64,000 nucleotides of DNA, from the NCBI RefSeq assembly GCF_932294415.1, contig NC_065543.1, positions 42,492,277-42,556,276 on the forward strand, in the 5' to 3' direction. The notes beneath the pieces are model-generated. The model searched no databases and was not told the origin of the DNA. It saw only the letters and a program-made list of their open reading frames with translations. A program made the position numbers and the translations under genes. Position 1 is the stretch's first letter, and each line of letters opens with the position of its first letter. Of the stretch, positions 22,182 through 33,681 are shown one piece after another. Origin of the DNA: Quercus robur (lineage: Eukaryota; Streptophyta; Magnoliopsida; Fagales; Fagaceae).

Positions 22182-22979
22182 TTATAGCCAAATTCTAACC
22201 CCATCCACCACCAAATCATGGCCAGTGACAAACTGGGAATCCTCAGAAGCAAGAAACACCACAGCGTCGGCCACATTTTTGGGCCTCATCGCCCCACCTT
22301 TCAAGGTGTAAGTAGACTCTACCACCTCATCCTCTTCCTCATTTTCATACCCCAACATGTCCTTCAACAATGGCGTCCCAACCCGCCCTGGCGAAACACA
22401 ATTCACGCGTATCCCATACGCGCCCAGGTTCATGCTCGCGCACCTCACCAACCCCAGCACCGCGTGCTTCGACATCACGTAGTCGACGAACTTGTGGTAA
22501 CCAGCACTCGCCGCTATGCTCGCCGTACAAACGATGCTCCCCCTCACGCGCCCTTCCACCATGGCCTTCGCCGCGTGCTTCACGCACGCCACCATTCCAC
22601 GCGCGTTCACCGCCATGAGCTTGTCGTAAGCCGCCAAGTCCACGTCCAGCACGCTCTGATCGCACGCGTGGGTCGCTCTTCCAATGCCCGCGTTGCTGAA
22701 CATGATGTCCACGCGTCCGTACGATTTCACCGTGGAGTCTACTAAGTTCTTGACCTGTTCCTCGTCGCTGACATCGCAGTGTACGTAGGTGCATACGTTG
22801 GAACCGATTGACACGGCCACGTTTTGGCCCTTCTCGTCTTGGACGTCGGCGATGACGATGGCTCGTGCGCCGTGAGCGGCGAACACGCGAGCCGTGGCCT
22901 CGCCCATTCCGCTTGCACCTCCGGTGACTATGGCCACCTTGCCTTGGAGCTTGTTGTTTGAAGATATGAAGTCTGTCAT
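22182..22979 (-). CDS. Short-chain dehydrogenase/reductase, copy 2 (altered C-terminus)
   Basis: A predicted NAD-dependent oxidoreductase of 265 residues in one exon. TGGASGMG is at 19-26, Asp45 selects NAD, and the catalytic residues are Asn125, Ser154, Tyr167 and Lys171. It is nearly identical to copy 1 through most of its length. At the 3' end a 10-base deletion relative to copy 1 (after the codons for VVDG) shifts the frame, so the conserved ending VVDGG is replaced by VVDGVRIWL. The core fold and active site precede the change, so the enzyme may still work. However, the C-terminal segment helps close the substrate pocket and oligomer interface in this family. The promoter is shared with copy 6. 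Confidence 0.9.
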   Translation of the reverse strand: MTDFISSNNKLQGKVAIVTGGASGMGEATARVFAAHGARAIVIADVQDEKGQNVAVSIGSNVCTYVHCDVSDEEQVKNLVDSTVKSYGRVDIMFSNAGIGRATHACDQSVLDVDLAAYDKLMAVNARGMVACVKHAAKAMVEGRVRGSIVCTASIAASAGYHKFVDYVMSKHAVLGLVRCASMNLGAYGIRVNCVSPGRVGTPLLKDMLGYENEEEDEVVESTYTLKGGAMRPKNVADAVVFLASEDSQFVTGHDLVVDGVRIWL

Positions 22980-23095
22980 TTTGTTCTGTTTTAGTCAAGT
23001 GAGTGATCAGTGAAGTGAATAATAAACTTCTTATGTAGTACTGTTGACAAGCTACTCTCGACAAAGTTTGTCCATATATACAAAAGAGATCATAT
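22980..23095 (-). promoter_or_regulatory. Leader and core promoter of SDR copy 2
   Basis: Read on the minus strand, a TATATATGGACAA block (23068-23080) lies about 95 bases before the ATG. It is followed by GAGAGTAGCTTGTCAA and CACTGATCACTCACTTG. The same order of blocks precedes copy 6, marking a conserved core promoter and leader. Confidence 0.55.
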
Positions 23096-24110
23096 CAAAA
23101 TTACAACATTGTACACAAACGAATCGACCTGATTGATGAATTAAATAAATGTGTTTTAAAATATATAAATAAATATGTAAGTTTTTTTACCAAAAAAAAG
23201 TTTTTTAATATTTTTTTTTATTGATAGCAAATATGTAAATGTATGTTTTCAAAATTTGAAATACCTTAAACATTTTTTTTCAACTTAATTTGTGTAAAAT
23301 AAAAACAGTATTAATAATAGACACATTTTTAAATGAATACCAATCTTTTATTTCATTTTCTATACCTCCACTTTATAATACGGTTCTCACGGTCTTTTTT
23401 TCGACTAACACCAACATACACTTTGGACTTTTTTCAGATATGGCACTAAAGGATTGGTAGGAAAAAAATAATAATAAACAGGGAAGAGAAGTCAACTAAG
23501 CAGGGGTTGCACAAGTACTTGAAGCAGCAGGTTGCCCACACAAGTCACCGGTCACGCCTTCATCTTCTTCTGCTGTTTCTAATCACGCCAAATCTTCTAC
23601 TGCTATTTCTCCTTCTTCTTCTTTTTCTTCTTTTCCCCCTTGCTCTTTTCATTTGTCCGTCTACACTCTCCCTTTTAGTTTTTGTATTCTTTTTTTATTT
23701 GCGTTTCCAAAGGCCCCCCACCCCACCCCACTCTGTGTGATTACATTGGAAAGGTAGACAAGTTTCAACCATTCCTTTTTTTCATCTTATCCAACGTTAT
23801 GTGACAAATATCTCAACTCTTAAAGTATTTTCAAGTTTCAATTAATATTTACAATTTTTTTTTAAAAAAAAAAAAATCTAATACTACCATTTATCTCATA
23901 ACGTTTTTACTATACTTTAAAAAAAAAAAAAAAATCTAATACTACAAAATTTTTTTCTTTTACTATAATTTTTATTATAATTTTGATGTGATAGAGAGTA
24001 ACTAATAAAATTCTTGTTGTATAGTTCAACTAACTGCTTCAGCTTTATCTTGAGGATGGTCGTTTACCCTCGCTTAAATAAAAAGCAAAAACTTGTGAAT
24101 ATAAATCGTG
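23096..24110. other. Intergenic DNA, pyrimidine-rich
   Basis: Contains a CTT/TTC-rich block (about 23560-23700) and poly-A/T runs. The final part (24080-24110) is shared with 41160-41194, the far flank of SDR copy 5. No gene is seen. Confidence 0.45.
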
Positions 24111-24967
24111 CTGCATTCTAAAGAGAGTTAGTGGGGGTTGAGAATGTAAGCCATTGAGTTTGGGTCCCCATCAAATTTTATTTGTTTTCTCATATCCCCT
24201 CCTTTTGTGGACAATCTGAATCTTGGTCAAAAAGAAATTTTGTTGTTGTTTGGTGTCATCCTTTGTGATGTTATTTGGAAGCAGAGAAATCAATCCCTCC
24301 TTGAAAACATTGCGCTTAATTTTGATGGATAGCATCCAGGATTTCTAGTCTCTTTGCTAAGCATAAAAATTCAAGAGCCTCCACCTCAAGACATCTGGTT
24401 TTTGCCCCTCCTCAGGTTTTGATTCCTCCCTTCAGGCTGGACATAAAAATAAATGTTGATGCAGCAGTGGGTCCTCGCTTCTCTGCCATCGCTGCGGTTG
24501 TGAGAGACAAGAGAGGGGAGTTGGTATTTGCTTGCTCCATAAAAGTGAACACCACCCTCCCTCTCCAGGCTGAAGCAGAAGTAATTAGATGGGCAATTTC
24601 CTTAGCCCTGCTTTGGTTGGCGAATCTGTCATTGTGAAGTCTGATTCTCAATCTGTTGTCTAGCTTTTTTCAAATTTGGTAGTGCCCCTCCTTGGAGAAT
24701 CAAGTCCCTATGCTCTGATTTGAAGTCCTTGATTTCTCTCTAGTAATGTCTCTATAATCTGGGTCCCTAGGCTGAGTAATGAGGCAACCCACACCTTATC
24801 TAAATGGTGCTTATCCTGTAATTTTTTTTGGCTCTTTTGGCTGGGGTTATAGCCCCATACTGTTTCTCTTCAATTATTTTGGGAGAGTCCAGCAGGGTGT
24901 TGTAGTTTTGTCTTTCCTCTTTAACAAAGTTTTCTGTTCATCCCAAAAAAAAAAAAAAAAAAAAAAA
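24111..24967 (+). mobile_element. 5'-truncated LINE with poly-A tail
   Basis: This is the 3' end of an L1-type element. An RNase H (RVT_3-like) remnant is readable at 24419-24637 (INVDAAVGPRF, VVRDKRGELV). An upstream fragment near 24230-24330 encodes a WKQRNQSLLE-type LINE linker, and a 24-base poly-A tail closes the element. It is flanked by the imperfect repeat AAATCGTG / AAAGCGTG (24103-24110 and 24965-24972). The SDR copy 5 flank shows the corresponding site, itself hit by another retro-insertion. Stops and frameshifts make it dead. Confidence 0.75.
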
Positions 24968-25321
24968 GCGTGTTTTTAAACGGCATCTTTTATTCGCTTG
25001 TATTCTCAAACAGTAAAAAGGTCATGTAAAAATGTTTATGCATGATCACAAAGCCAATATTACGTCTCAGTGTCCCACAACCACAAGTCATGACCAGTCC
25101 AAAACCCAAGCATCCACATTTGAACGGGCAAAATAGCACCACTAGAGCATTCCCGATTTGGAATAAAAACTAGTAATAAAAGTCTAAAACTTTACCAAAA
25201 CACCTCCATTATTTTCGATAATCAACACTAGAACACTTAATTACGAGCACAACACATAGACATAAGATGGAAAATTCTAAAATCTTTGTGACAGAACTCA
25301 CACAAGTGTGCTTCTAATGGA
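24968..25321. other. 3' flank shared by SDR copies 3, 4 and 5
   Basis: AAACGGCATCTTTT, GTCATGACCAGTCCA and GCATTCCCGATTTGG landmarks recur in the same order near 33230-33320 and 41310-41520. It defines the second duplication group. No gene is seen. Confidence 0.6.
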
Positions 25322-26131
25322 TCATTGGCCAACTTTGACAGAAAACCCAGCATCCACCACCAGATTATGCCCAGTGACAAACTCCGAATCCCCAGAAGCA
25401 AGAAACACCACAGCGTCCGCCACATTATTGGGTCTCAGCATCCCACCTTTCAAGATGGAACATGACTCTACCATCTTATCTGCCTCCTCATCATTTTCAC
25501 ACCCAAACATGTCCTTCAGCAGTGGCGTCCCAACCGCACCTGGTGTAACACAATTCACGCGTATCCCATACGCGCCCAGCTGCAAGCTCGCGGACCTCAC
25601 CAACCCCAGCACCGCATGCTTCGACATCACGTAGTCGACGTACTTGGGGCAACCAATACTCGCCGCCACGCTCGTCGTGCAAACAATGCTCCCCCTCACG
25701 CGCCCTTCAACCATCGCCTTCGCCGCGTGCTTCACACACGCCACCATTCCACGCGCGTTCACAGCCATGAGCTTGTCGTAAGCCGACAACTCCATGTCCA
25801 ACACGCTCTGATCGCACGCGTGTGTCGCTCGAGCCACGCCCGCGTTGCTGAACATGATGTCGAGGCGTCCGTACGTATTGACCGTGGTGTCTACTAACGT
25901 TTTAACCTGTTCCTCGTCGCTGACATCGCAGTGGACATAAGTGCAAATGTTGGGACCTATAGATGCGGCGACGTTTCGGCCCTTCTCGTCTTGGACGTCG
26001 GCGATGACGACGGCTCTTGCGCCGTGAGTGGCGAAGTGGCGCGCCGTGGCCTCGCCCATGCCGCTTGCACCTCCGGTGATTATGGCCACCTTGCCTTGGA
26101 GCTTCTTGTTTGATGGTGTGGAGTCTGTCAT
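25322..26131 (-). CDS. Short-chain dehydrogenase/reductase, copy 3
   Basis: A 269-residue NAD-type classical SDR in one exon. TGGASGMG is at 19-26, the NAD-selecting Asp45 lies in IADVQDE, and the NAG motif is SNAGVA. The catalytic residues are Asn125, Ser154 (in CTTS), Tyr167 and Lys171. It ends VDAGFSVKVGQ, with the longer tail seen in copies 4 and 5. It lacks the usual second Gly of VDGG (Ala instead). An in-frame stop lies upstream of the ATG, so the MTDS start is firm. It shares flanks with copies 4 and 5 and is the deepest branch of that group by eye. Substrate unknown. Confidence 0.93.
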   Translation of the reverse strand: MTDSTPSNKKLQGKVAIITGGASGMGEATARHFATHGARAVVIADVQDEKGRNVAASIGPNICTYVHCDVSDEEQVKTLVDTTVNTYGRLDIMFSNAGVARATHACDQSVLDMELSAYDKLMAVNARGMVACVKHAAKAMVEGRVRGSIVCTTSVAASIGCPKYVDYVMSKHAVLGLVRSASLQLGAYGIRVNCVTPGAVGTPLLKDMFGCENDEEADKMVESCSILKGGMLRPNNVADAVVFLASGDSEFVTGHNLVVDAGFSVKVGQ

Positions 26132-26310
26132 TTTGTTTGTATCAATCAGGGGAGTGAAGCAGTGAATGAAAACCTTTAATTTCTATGTGATACTATGCCA
26201 ACTACTCTGGTCCCATATATTACAAATCAAATAGTAACAAAGCACTACAACTTTCAATGAAAGAGCATCTCCTCTTTATTTAAGAGCATCTCCTCTTTAT
26301 TTAAGAGAAT
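26132..26310 (-). promoter_or_regulatory. Leader and upstream repeat of SDR copy 3
   Basis: On the minus strand, ATATATGGGACCAGAGTAGTTGGC (26197-26220, TATA-like ATATATGGG first) lies about 85 bases before the ATG. It is matched before copies 4 and 5. Just upstream (26261-26308) is a short tandem repeat of AGAGCATCTCCTCTTTATTT. Confidence 0.45.
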
Positions 26311-27054
26311 CTAACCCCACAAAATGATCCATATGGGCGATTGGACCGAAAGGCCTACACACACACTCTCTCTCTCTCCGTCTGAGAACTTGAGATAACT
26401 GTAAGATTGAAGAGGTGGAAAAATAAAAGTAAAAATGAAGATAGAGGATAAGAATAGGAATACGTGTATGGAGGAAAAAAAATAGGAAAAAAAGAAAAAA
26501 AAGAAGAAAGAAGAAAAAGACAATTCTAAAAAGTGAAATCGTAATATAGATTTAAAAAATTAAAGAGAAGGGAAAAATAAAAATAAAGAATTAAAAAAAA
26601 ATAATTTGGTTGGTGGATCAATCATACAAGAATTAGAATTGTTTGATTCTTGTTTTTGGGTTTACTCAAGGGCCATTAAATTAATGGGTTATTTGATAGA
26701 GGTTGTTCTCCCTAAACTTGAAGGGTATGTTTAGATAAAACTTATTTTGTTGAAATTAAAAACTAAAAATACTGTAGTAAAATATTTTTTAAATATATAA
26801 ATAGTGATGTGGAACCTATTTTTAATGAAAAAATTATTGAAAAGTGTAATTTGTAGGATTCATAAACAGTACATAAAATACTGTTTACAGTTGAATGGTC
26901 AACAACTGTGGGCTGAACCCAAAAAAAAAAAAAAGCAAAACGCGCTACAGTAACACTTGGAATATTTGAATTTAATATTAGTTGTCTATTACTTATTACC
27001 TTTTATCATCTGAAAACGTAAAAACAACTTGCAATTTTATTGTTTACAATACAA
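26311..27054. other. Intergenic DNA
   Basis: Purine-rich (26400-26600) and then AT-rich; no gene. A region at 26715-26960 (TGTTTAGATAAAACTTATTTTG onwards, with a CGCGCTACAGTAAC end) resembles a MITE but I cannot fix both ends. Confidence 0.35.
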
Positions 27055-27108
27055 GGTGGCGCATCTAACGGACTAGGAGGGGCTTAAACTATTTTGCAAT
27101 GTTCGATG

Positions 27109-27303
27109 CACTGTTTTAAAAATCGGACCGGACCGGCCGGTCTGACCGGTTCAACCGGGAACCGGAGGCCAATCCGGTCCGGTTAAAAGGTCAATAACCG
27201 GTCAAAAACCGGAAAACCGGCCAAAAATCGGTCAAAAACCGGGGTTGAACCGAAAATTTAAAAAAAAAACGGTTCTTTGATCGGTTCGGTTTTTAAAACC
27301 ATG
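27109..27303. mobile_element. hAT-type MITE, 195 bp
   Basis: The ends CACTGTTTTAAAAATCGG and, inverted, CATGGTTTTAAAAACCG surround a CCGGTC-rich core. They are flanked by the perfect 8-bp duplication GTTCGATG (27101-27108 and 27304-27311). The tandem sister unit at 28177-28195 carries the uninterrupted site (ATTCGATGTGAAAA), which confirms the insertion. Confidence 0.85.
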
Positions 27304-27543
27304 GTTCGATGTGAAAATTTTATCTAATTATAGATGGTTGAGATGAAAAGTTAAGAACCACCAGATTCACCACCATTTAATCACATAAGAAGAATAGTTT
27401 TTTAAAATTTTAACTTCTCACTTTTTTTAACTTTTATCTTTATTTTTATTATAGAAATGAGATGGAAATCTAAGTTTTTTACCTTCTAATCTCGACCATT
27501 CATAAGGTATTGCATCTAGTGTATTGCACAAGATCTAGATTAA

Positions 27544-27909
27544 GTGTTGGTTTGGATACGGATTATTCACGTTTGCATTTACACTGTTGCGCGTTTCAGC
27601 CTTTTCTTTTTCCTTTCTCAGCTGTGTTGTAATTGTTGACTTTGGTACCAAACTTATTGCACACCTCAGCAACTTGTCAACACTTTAATCAACTTTTTAG
27701 CGTTTAAAAATTATTTTAATTAATTTTTCAGTACCTTTTACACAAATTTTCAGTAACTTTTCAGTTATGGGACACACAAATCTCATTTTTTTTACAATTT
27801 TTTTCATTAAAAATTGGTCCCACGATACTATTCACACATTTAAAAATTATTTTGTTACAGTATTTTCAGTTTTTAGTTTCAGCAAAATAAGTTTTATCCA
27901 AACAGATCC
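27544..27909. mobile_element. Tourist-like (PIF/Harbinger) MITE
   Basis: The ends GTGTTGGTTTGGATA and, inverted, GGATCTGTTTGGATA are flanked by the TAA duplication (27541-27543 and 27910-27912). The sister unit near 28450 reads straight through (AGATCTAAATTAAGAAAAAG). The ORF across it has no family signature. Confidence 0.75.
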
Positions 27910-28970
27910 TAAGAAAAAGAAGCTAGAGACAATTCTAAAAAGTAAAACATATAGATTAAAAAACTTAAAAGAGAAGATAAAATAAAATAAAGAGTAAAAA
28001 AAAGGTTTGGGGTTGGTGGATCAATCATACAGAATAAGAATAATGTGTACCTAATTATTTATGTTTAAAGGATTTAAGAGTAATCAATCATACACATATG
28101 ATAGTTGGCACAATTTTATTGTTTACTATTCAAGATGGTGCATCTAACTTACTAGGAGGGGGCTAGACTATTTTGCAATATTCGATGTGAAAATTTTCTC
28201 AAGGAGTTTAAAGTTAAATCTAGATCCCTAGTAATATTTTGCTTATAAATGGTCGAGATGAAAAGTTAAGAATAACCAGATTCACCATCATTCAATGACA
28301 CAAGAAGAGTAGTTTTTTAAAATTTTAACTTCTCACTTTTTTAACTTTTTATCTTTATTTTTATTATAGAACTGAGATGGAAAGCTAAGTTTTTTACCTT
28401 TTAATCTCAACCATTCATAAGGTATTGCATCTAATGTATTGCACAAGATCTAAATTAAGAAAAAGAAGACAAAGACAATTCTAGAAAGTAAAACATATAG
28501 ATTAAAAAACTTAAAAGAGAAAATAAAATAAAATAAAGAGTAAAAAAAAAAAAAAAAAAGGGATTTGGGTTGTTGGATCAATCATACATAACAAGAATAA
28601 TGTGTACCTAATTATTTGTGTTTAAAGGATTTTTAAGAGTAATCAATCATACACATATAATAAATTGACCAGGAGGGGCCTAGACTATTCTGCATTATTT
28701 GATGAAAATTTTATCAAGGAGCTTGAAATTAAATCCAGATCCCATGCAACATCCTACTTATAGATGGTGGAGATGAAAAGTTAAGAATCTTCACTGTCCA
28801 ATCAAATAAAAAGAGTAGTTTTTATAAAACTTTTACTTTTCTTTTTCTTTTTATCTTTTTATATTAGACAACTGAGATGAAAAGTTAAGTTTTTTACATT
28901 TTTATCTTGACCATACATAGGATATTGCATCTAGTGTATTGCACGAGATCTAGATTAAAACCAGTAATTG

Positions 28971-29573
28971 AAGATATAGGTCAATTGAATTGAGGAAGTA
29001 TCTATAAATCTCTCACTTGATCGCACACCTTATAGATCTATGAGAAAGTAGGCACTTCTTCTAATTTCTTTGGTTGGTTTATATTTTTCTTGCAAGTCCT
29101 TCAATGATTTATAGGATTTAGAGTAAATGCTTTTTAAATTTATTCCTAGCTAAATGGTAAAATAAATTTTGAATTTTAAGTATACAACATATAATTAAAA
29201 CTAATCCAACTAACCTGCCTAATCTGCTGAGTTGAAGTTGCCCAAATTTTATATCGACCAGCCATTTTTTTAGGTTGGTGGATTAGCCGTGGTTGAAAAT
29301 TTTCCAACCAGTCAATAGCTAATTGGTTAAAAAATATTCTATCAACCCGCCCAATATCTGTTATTGGTTTTAACCACTTTATTTCTTGGGTTAGTCGAAT
29401 GAACACTAGATTTCCTCTCCATTGCCTTATTCACTAAACCCCCCTTATTCCATCTCTAGTTAAATTCTAGTAGAATTGGATGCATATCGACCATGTATTC
29501 TATCTTGTTCCAGCCAATTTTCAACGGTATTTGAATTTTGGGTGAAATACTCTCTTCATTTGTTTTGAACTTT
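28971..29573. other. Intergenic DNA
   Basis: No gene. The stretch 29190-29400 has short AACCNACC-type repeats that hint at another hAT subterminal region, but no ends are seen. Confidence 0.35.
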
Positions 29574-32500
29574 TTTTTTTTTTTTTTTTTTTTTTTGAGA
29601 AACAGCACTGTGGTGCAATAGATTAAGAAATACCAGCTAAGTTAGCATGGTAAGAAGTCATTACATTAGTTGGAACATCTTCCATCCATATTATACAATT
29701 TGTAAAATTAACAGCTAATTGAGCCAAATTATGTGTAACTGTGTTGCCCTCTCTCTTAGTGTGAAAGTAGGACAATTTTGAGAACCCAGAAGATAAATCT
29801 AAGGAATCCTGTAGTAGTAAACCAAACAAGGCTAGTCCAGTGTTCTTGAATTTCAGCGCCTTCATCACCAGTAGAGAGTCTCCCTCCAAAACGGCAACTT
29901 TAATATCCATCTCTCTAGCAAACTCAAGGGCTTTGTTGGCAGCCAAAGCTTTGATTTCCATTGGCTGGAGCTGTTGTGAAATCCGGGCAGCCATGGAAGC
30001 CATAACAAGTCCCTTCCTGTCACGAATGATTACTCCCAGTCCAAAACATTTGTCCTCGACAAAGATGGCGCCATCAAAATTGATTTTAAACATTTCCTTG
30101 TCAGGAGGTTTCCACCGTGCCCTTCTCACCAGTCTACTGGGGAGTGGTGCGATTTTCAGCGCTTGGAACTCAACAAAGCTGTCGTGAGCCCACTGTGAGA
30201 TTTGGTTAAGGGGACGATGGTTTTGTTAAGTTCGTACCTGGTTTCTTTGGTGCCATATGGACCAAATATTAAATGCAAACAGTACCGGATTCCTTTGATG
30301 ATCAAAAACCCAGGCCAAGAGCTCGCTGAAACTTAAAAAGCTCCGTTGGCTCCAAAAACTCCACATGCTATTCGCTACCCAAACTCTGTCTAGCATTTTG
30401 CAACTCCACACCGTGTGCAAAGCGTCTTCAGTTTCTTCCTTGCATTGATCACAACACTGCTTTGTAATAATTGTTTGCCAGAATAGATTACACTTCGATG
30501 GGAGAAAGTTACGACTAGCCCTCCAAATTAGATTTTTTACTTTATTTGGGCATTCAAGAGCCCAAATCTTCTTCTAGAGCCCTATCTCATTGTCTTGATT
30601 CACATCCACCTGAAAACCAACTTCATCTTCTTTCAAGAACCGGTAGCCAGTTTCACAACTATACCTCCCATCATGCTCCCATGGCCAATACATAGAGTCC
30701 TCTGTGTCTTTTCTAGCCAACGGGATATTCTTTATTTCTTTAGCTTCTTGTGGTGCAAAAATTCCATCTATCATCACAACGTTCCATGTTCTAGTTTTCT
30801 CATTAATTAAGCAATACACTGTGACTTCTTCCATTGTTTCCACTATTGGGGAGAGTATCTTGGTTGGATGTCTTCAGGACAGCCAATGGTGTTGCCAAAT
30901 TTTTATGGACTTTCCATTCCCCACCCTCCAGCAAGCACCATCTAGGATAACATCCCGGCCATGTAGTATATTTTTCCAAGCAAAGGACCCGAAACTTGTT
31001 TCTATAGCTTCTAAAAAAGAGTCATTAGGGAAGAACTTTGCTTTGAAAACTTTGTAGAAGAGGGTTTCCTTATTGTGCAAGAGCCGCCACGCTTGTTTCT
31101 CCAAAAGGGCGTCATTAAAATGAGCCAGGTCGCGAAAACCCATACCATCTACCATTTTTGATTTAGTCAATTCACTCCACCGGATCCAATGAATTTTCCT
31201 TTTATTTCCCCTTTGCCCCCACCAAAACTTCTTTATCATTGCCTCAATGTCGTCACAAAGGCCCAAAAGTAATTTGAAGCATCCCATAGCATAAGTAGGG
31301 ATAGCTTGGATCATGGATTTGATTAAAACCTCTCTACCAGCTTGAGAAAGCAATTTACCCTCCCATCCTTAGAGTTTTCTCCAAACCCTTTCTTTTATGT
31401 AATTGAAACTAGCCTTTTTTTCCTCTACCTACAAAAGAGGGAAGACCCAAATATTTCTCATAAGACTTCAGTTCTTGGACTTGGAAGAGATTCTTTATGC
31501 TTAATTTTGCTTCATTCATGGTGGATTTACTAAAGAAGATTGCAGTCTTATCTTTGTTAATTTTTTGCCCTGACCAAGGCTCATATTTACCCAATATCTT
31601 CAACACATTATGGAAATCCTCAGAGATTGACCTATAAAAAAGCAGGCTATCATCTGTAAAAAACAAATGGGTTAGCTTAGGGCCTCGTTTGCACAAGGAA
31701 AAGCTCTTGATATCCCCATTCCTCGCTGAGTGTTTTATGAGAGCATGAAGTCCTTCTGTACATAAAAGGAAAAGGAAAGAAGATAGGGGTCTCCTTGCCT
31801 AATTCCTCTCTTAGGGTGGATCATCCCAATTGGCTCCCCATTCACCATAATAGAGTATGACACCGTTTGCACACAACGCATCATGAGAGCGACCATCTAG
31901 CACAAAAACCCATTTTCTCCAAAAGCCTCTCCAAATACACCCATTCCACCCGATCATAGGCTTTACTCATATCTAATTTGATAGCCATAAACCCATGTTT
32001 CCCTGAATTATGTTGCTTCATATGATGGAGGATCTCAAAAGCAACCATAATATTATCTGAAATTAGTCTTTCCTTAGCAAAGGGAAATTGATGTTCAATA
32101 ATTAGGGAAGGTAAAAATTTCTTCAACCTATTAGCTAAGACCTTAGAATAAATCTTATAAAGGACATTGCAAAGACTAATAGGGCGAAATTCAGACATAT
32201 GTTCAAGATTAGCTATTTTAGGGATAAGAGTAATGAGTATATGGTTAATGGGTTCGGGTAGGATACCTGAATTCAACCATGAGAGAATGGCTGAAGTAAC
32301 ATCATGCTGCATCGTCCCCCAAAAGTGTTGATAAAACAACGGAGGCATACCATCAGGACCCGATGCTTTTAGAGGAGCCATCTGATTCAAGGCTTCCTTC
32401 ACTTCCACTTCTGTAAATTCCTTCATCAAGTCCGCATTCACCTCATCAGTCACATGCATGGGATTTTCTCAAGAGAGTCAACATCAAGAATCAGATTGGA

Positions 32501-33000
32501 GGTGGAAAAAAGATCTTTGTAGTAACTCTCCATCACGTGCCCTATTTCCTCTTGATTGGTCAACCAAGCTCCATTCCGGTCTCTTATTCGTCTAATCAAA
32601 TTCTTTCTAAATCTCTTTGTAGTCTTATGTGGAAGAAAGTTGTATTGTTGTCCCCTTTGCTTAACCACAACACCCTAGATCTTTGACACCACATCCTTGA
32701 TTCCCGGTCTTGCAACAAGTTAATCTCCATTCTTAGGCTCCTAACCCGAGTATTATTTCCACTCACCATAGCCTCATTCTCGGCCAAAACCAATTGGTTC
32801 TTCTTTATCTCTAGTTCCCTTCTCACGTGCCCAAAATTGTCTTTATCTTTGTTCACATTTAGCCACTTTTTTCAGAATGGCTGTGCTTGGGTTTGGATCC
32901 CTTGTACTACTCCAAACTTCCTCCACCATTTCACCACATGTTGGATCTGATAACAACATTTCTTCAAATCTGAAACATCTCTTCTTTTCTGATTTTTTCT
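29574..33000 (-). mobile_element. L1-type LINE, 5' truncated, degenerate
   Basis: Oriented on the minus strand, with the poly-A tail appearing as poly-T at about 29570-29596. Protein similarity can be followed from about 33000 (a KRCFRFEEML-type motif upstream of the reverse transcriptase) through to RNase H at 29623. The endonuclease half is missing. It sits in the 3' flank of SDR copy 4. The exact right boundary lies between about 33000 and 33130 and no target duplication was identified. Confidence 0.8.
29623..32990 (-). pseudogene. LINE ORF2 remnant (reverse transcriptase, RNase H)
   Basis: Four broken parts are readable. First is the pre-RT linker (32596-32856, WLSKGDNNTTFFH). Second is RT fingers and palm (31881-32459), with SGPDGMPPLFYQ, LIPKI and MAIKLDMSKAYDRVEW. 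Third is the RT catalytic FTDDSLLFYR box and thumb (30874-31696, two frames). Fourth is zinc-knuckle-like linker (30226-30843) followed by a plant RVT_3-type RNase H (29623-30129) with NFDGAIF, GDSLLVMKAL and THNLAQLAV. The RNase H segment is intact over 168 residues, but the RT is split by several frameshifts and stops. It would have copied LINE RNA at nicked DNA in the nucleus; it is now inactive. Confidence 0.82.
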
Positions 33001-33681
33001 TGATTTTGCTTCTATCGCATTACTACTCTTCTCCCTTCTCTCTCCCATCATCTAACAATTTTTTTTTTTTTTTTAATCTCTTTCTATATCTCTTAATCTT
33101 ATCATGAAGTAAAAATCACTTGGGAAGGGAAAAATCTCTTTCAATGACTGCTGCTGTCTGTTGATGATGTGATGCCAACCTTTGTGATTCCCTTTCCCTC
33201 GTCCTTCTAATTGTGTCCAACAACCATAAAAGTCATGACCAGTCCTGCAGTCCAAAACTCAAACATCCACGTTTGAATGGGAAAAATAGCACCACCAGAG
33301 CATTCCCGATTTGGAATAAAAATACTGCTAAAACTTTGTCAGTTTTTCAAATAGAATAACACCAAAACACCTCTTTTTTTCGATAAACAACACTAGAACA
33401 CATTATTAGAGACCTTTAAATAGTTCAAGTTAATTAACTCTTTATTGCATCTTCAACTACAGCCTATTTTGCAGTCACCAACATAGCAACAAACGAGCCC
33501 ACGCACCATACCAGTAAAATTACGAGGACAAGATATACAAATATACAGAAATATTATTTAGTTAATGATTATTACATATTTTTCGTACACACTACTATGT
33601 GGGCTGAAATCGTATTTCACAATTTTACCTGAAAGGCTGAAACCTTTGTTGTGCAACTCACACAAGTGTGCTTTTAATGGA
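33001..33681. other. 3' flank of SDR copy 4
   Basis: From about 33175 it matches the flanks of copies 3 and 5 (GTCATGACCAGTCC, GAGCATTCCCGATTTGG, CACACAAGTGTGCTT). No gene. Confidence 0.55.

Larger units (their letters stand above)
27055..28970. repeat. Three diverged tandem repeat units (500-700 bp core)
   Basis: Units beginning near 27055, 28130 and 28655 each contain, in order: GCATCTAAC/GACYAGGAGGGG, a CTATTTTGCA-like block, AGATGGTTGAGATGAAAAG, an A/T block and AGGTATTGCATCTAGTGTATTGCAC. A fourth, separate copy lies at about 35150-35470 upstream of SDR copy 4. The first unit is expanded by two MITEs. The sequence is noncoding. Confidence 0.65.

Noticed and set aside
27055..28970. Possible CRISPR-like or regulatory repeat array
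   Set aside because: Units are several hundred bases long, diverged and only three in number, in a plant nuclear context; ordinary tandem duplication explains them.
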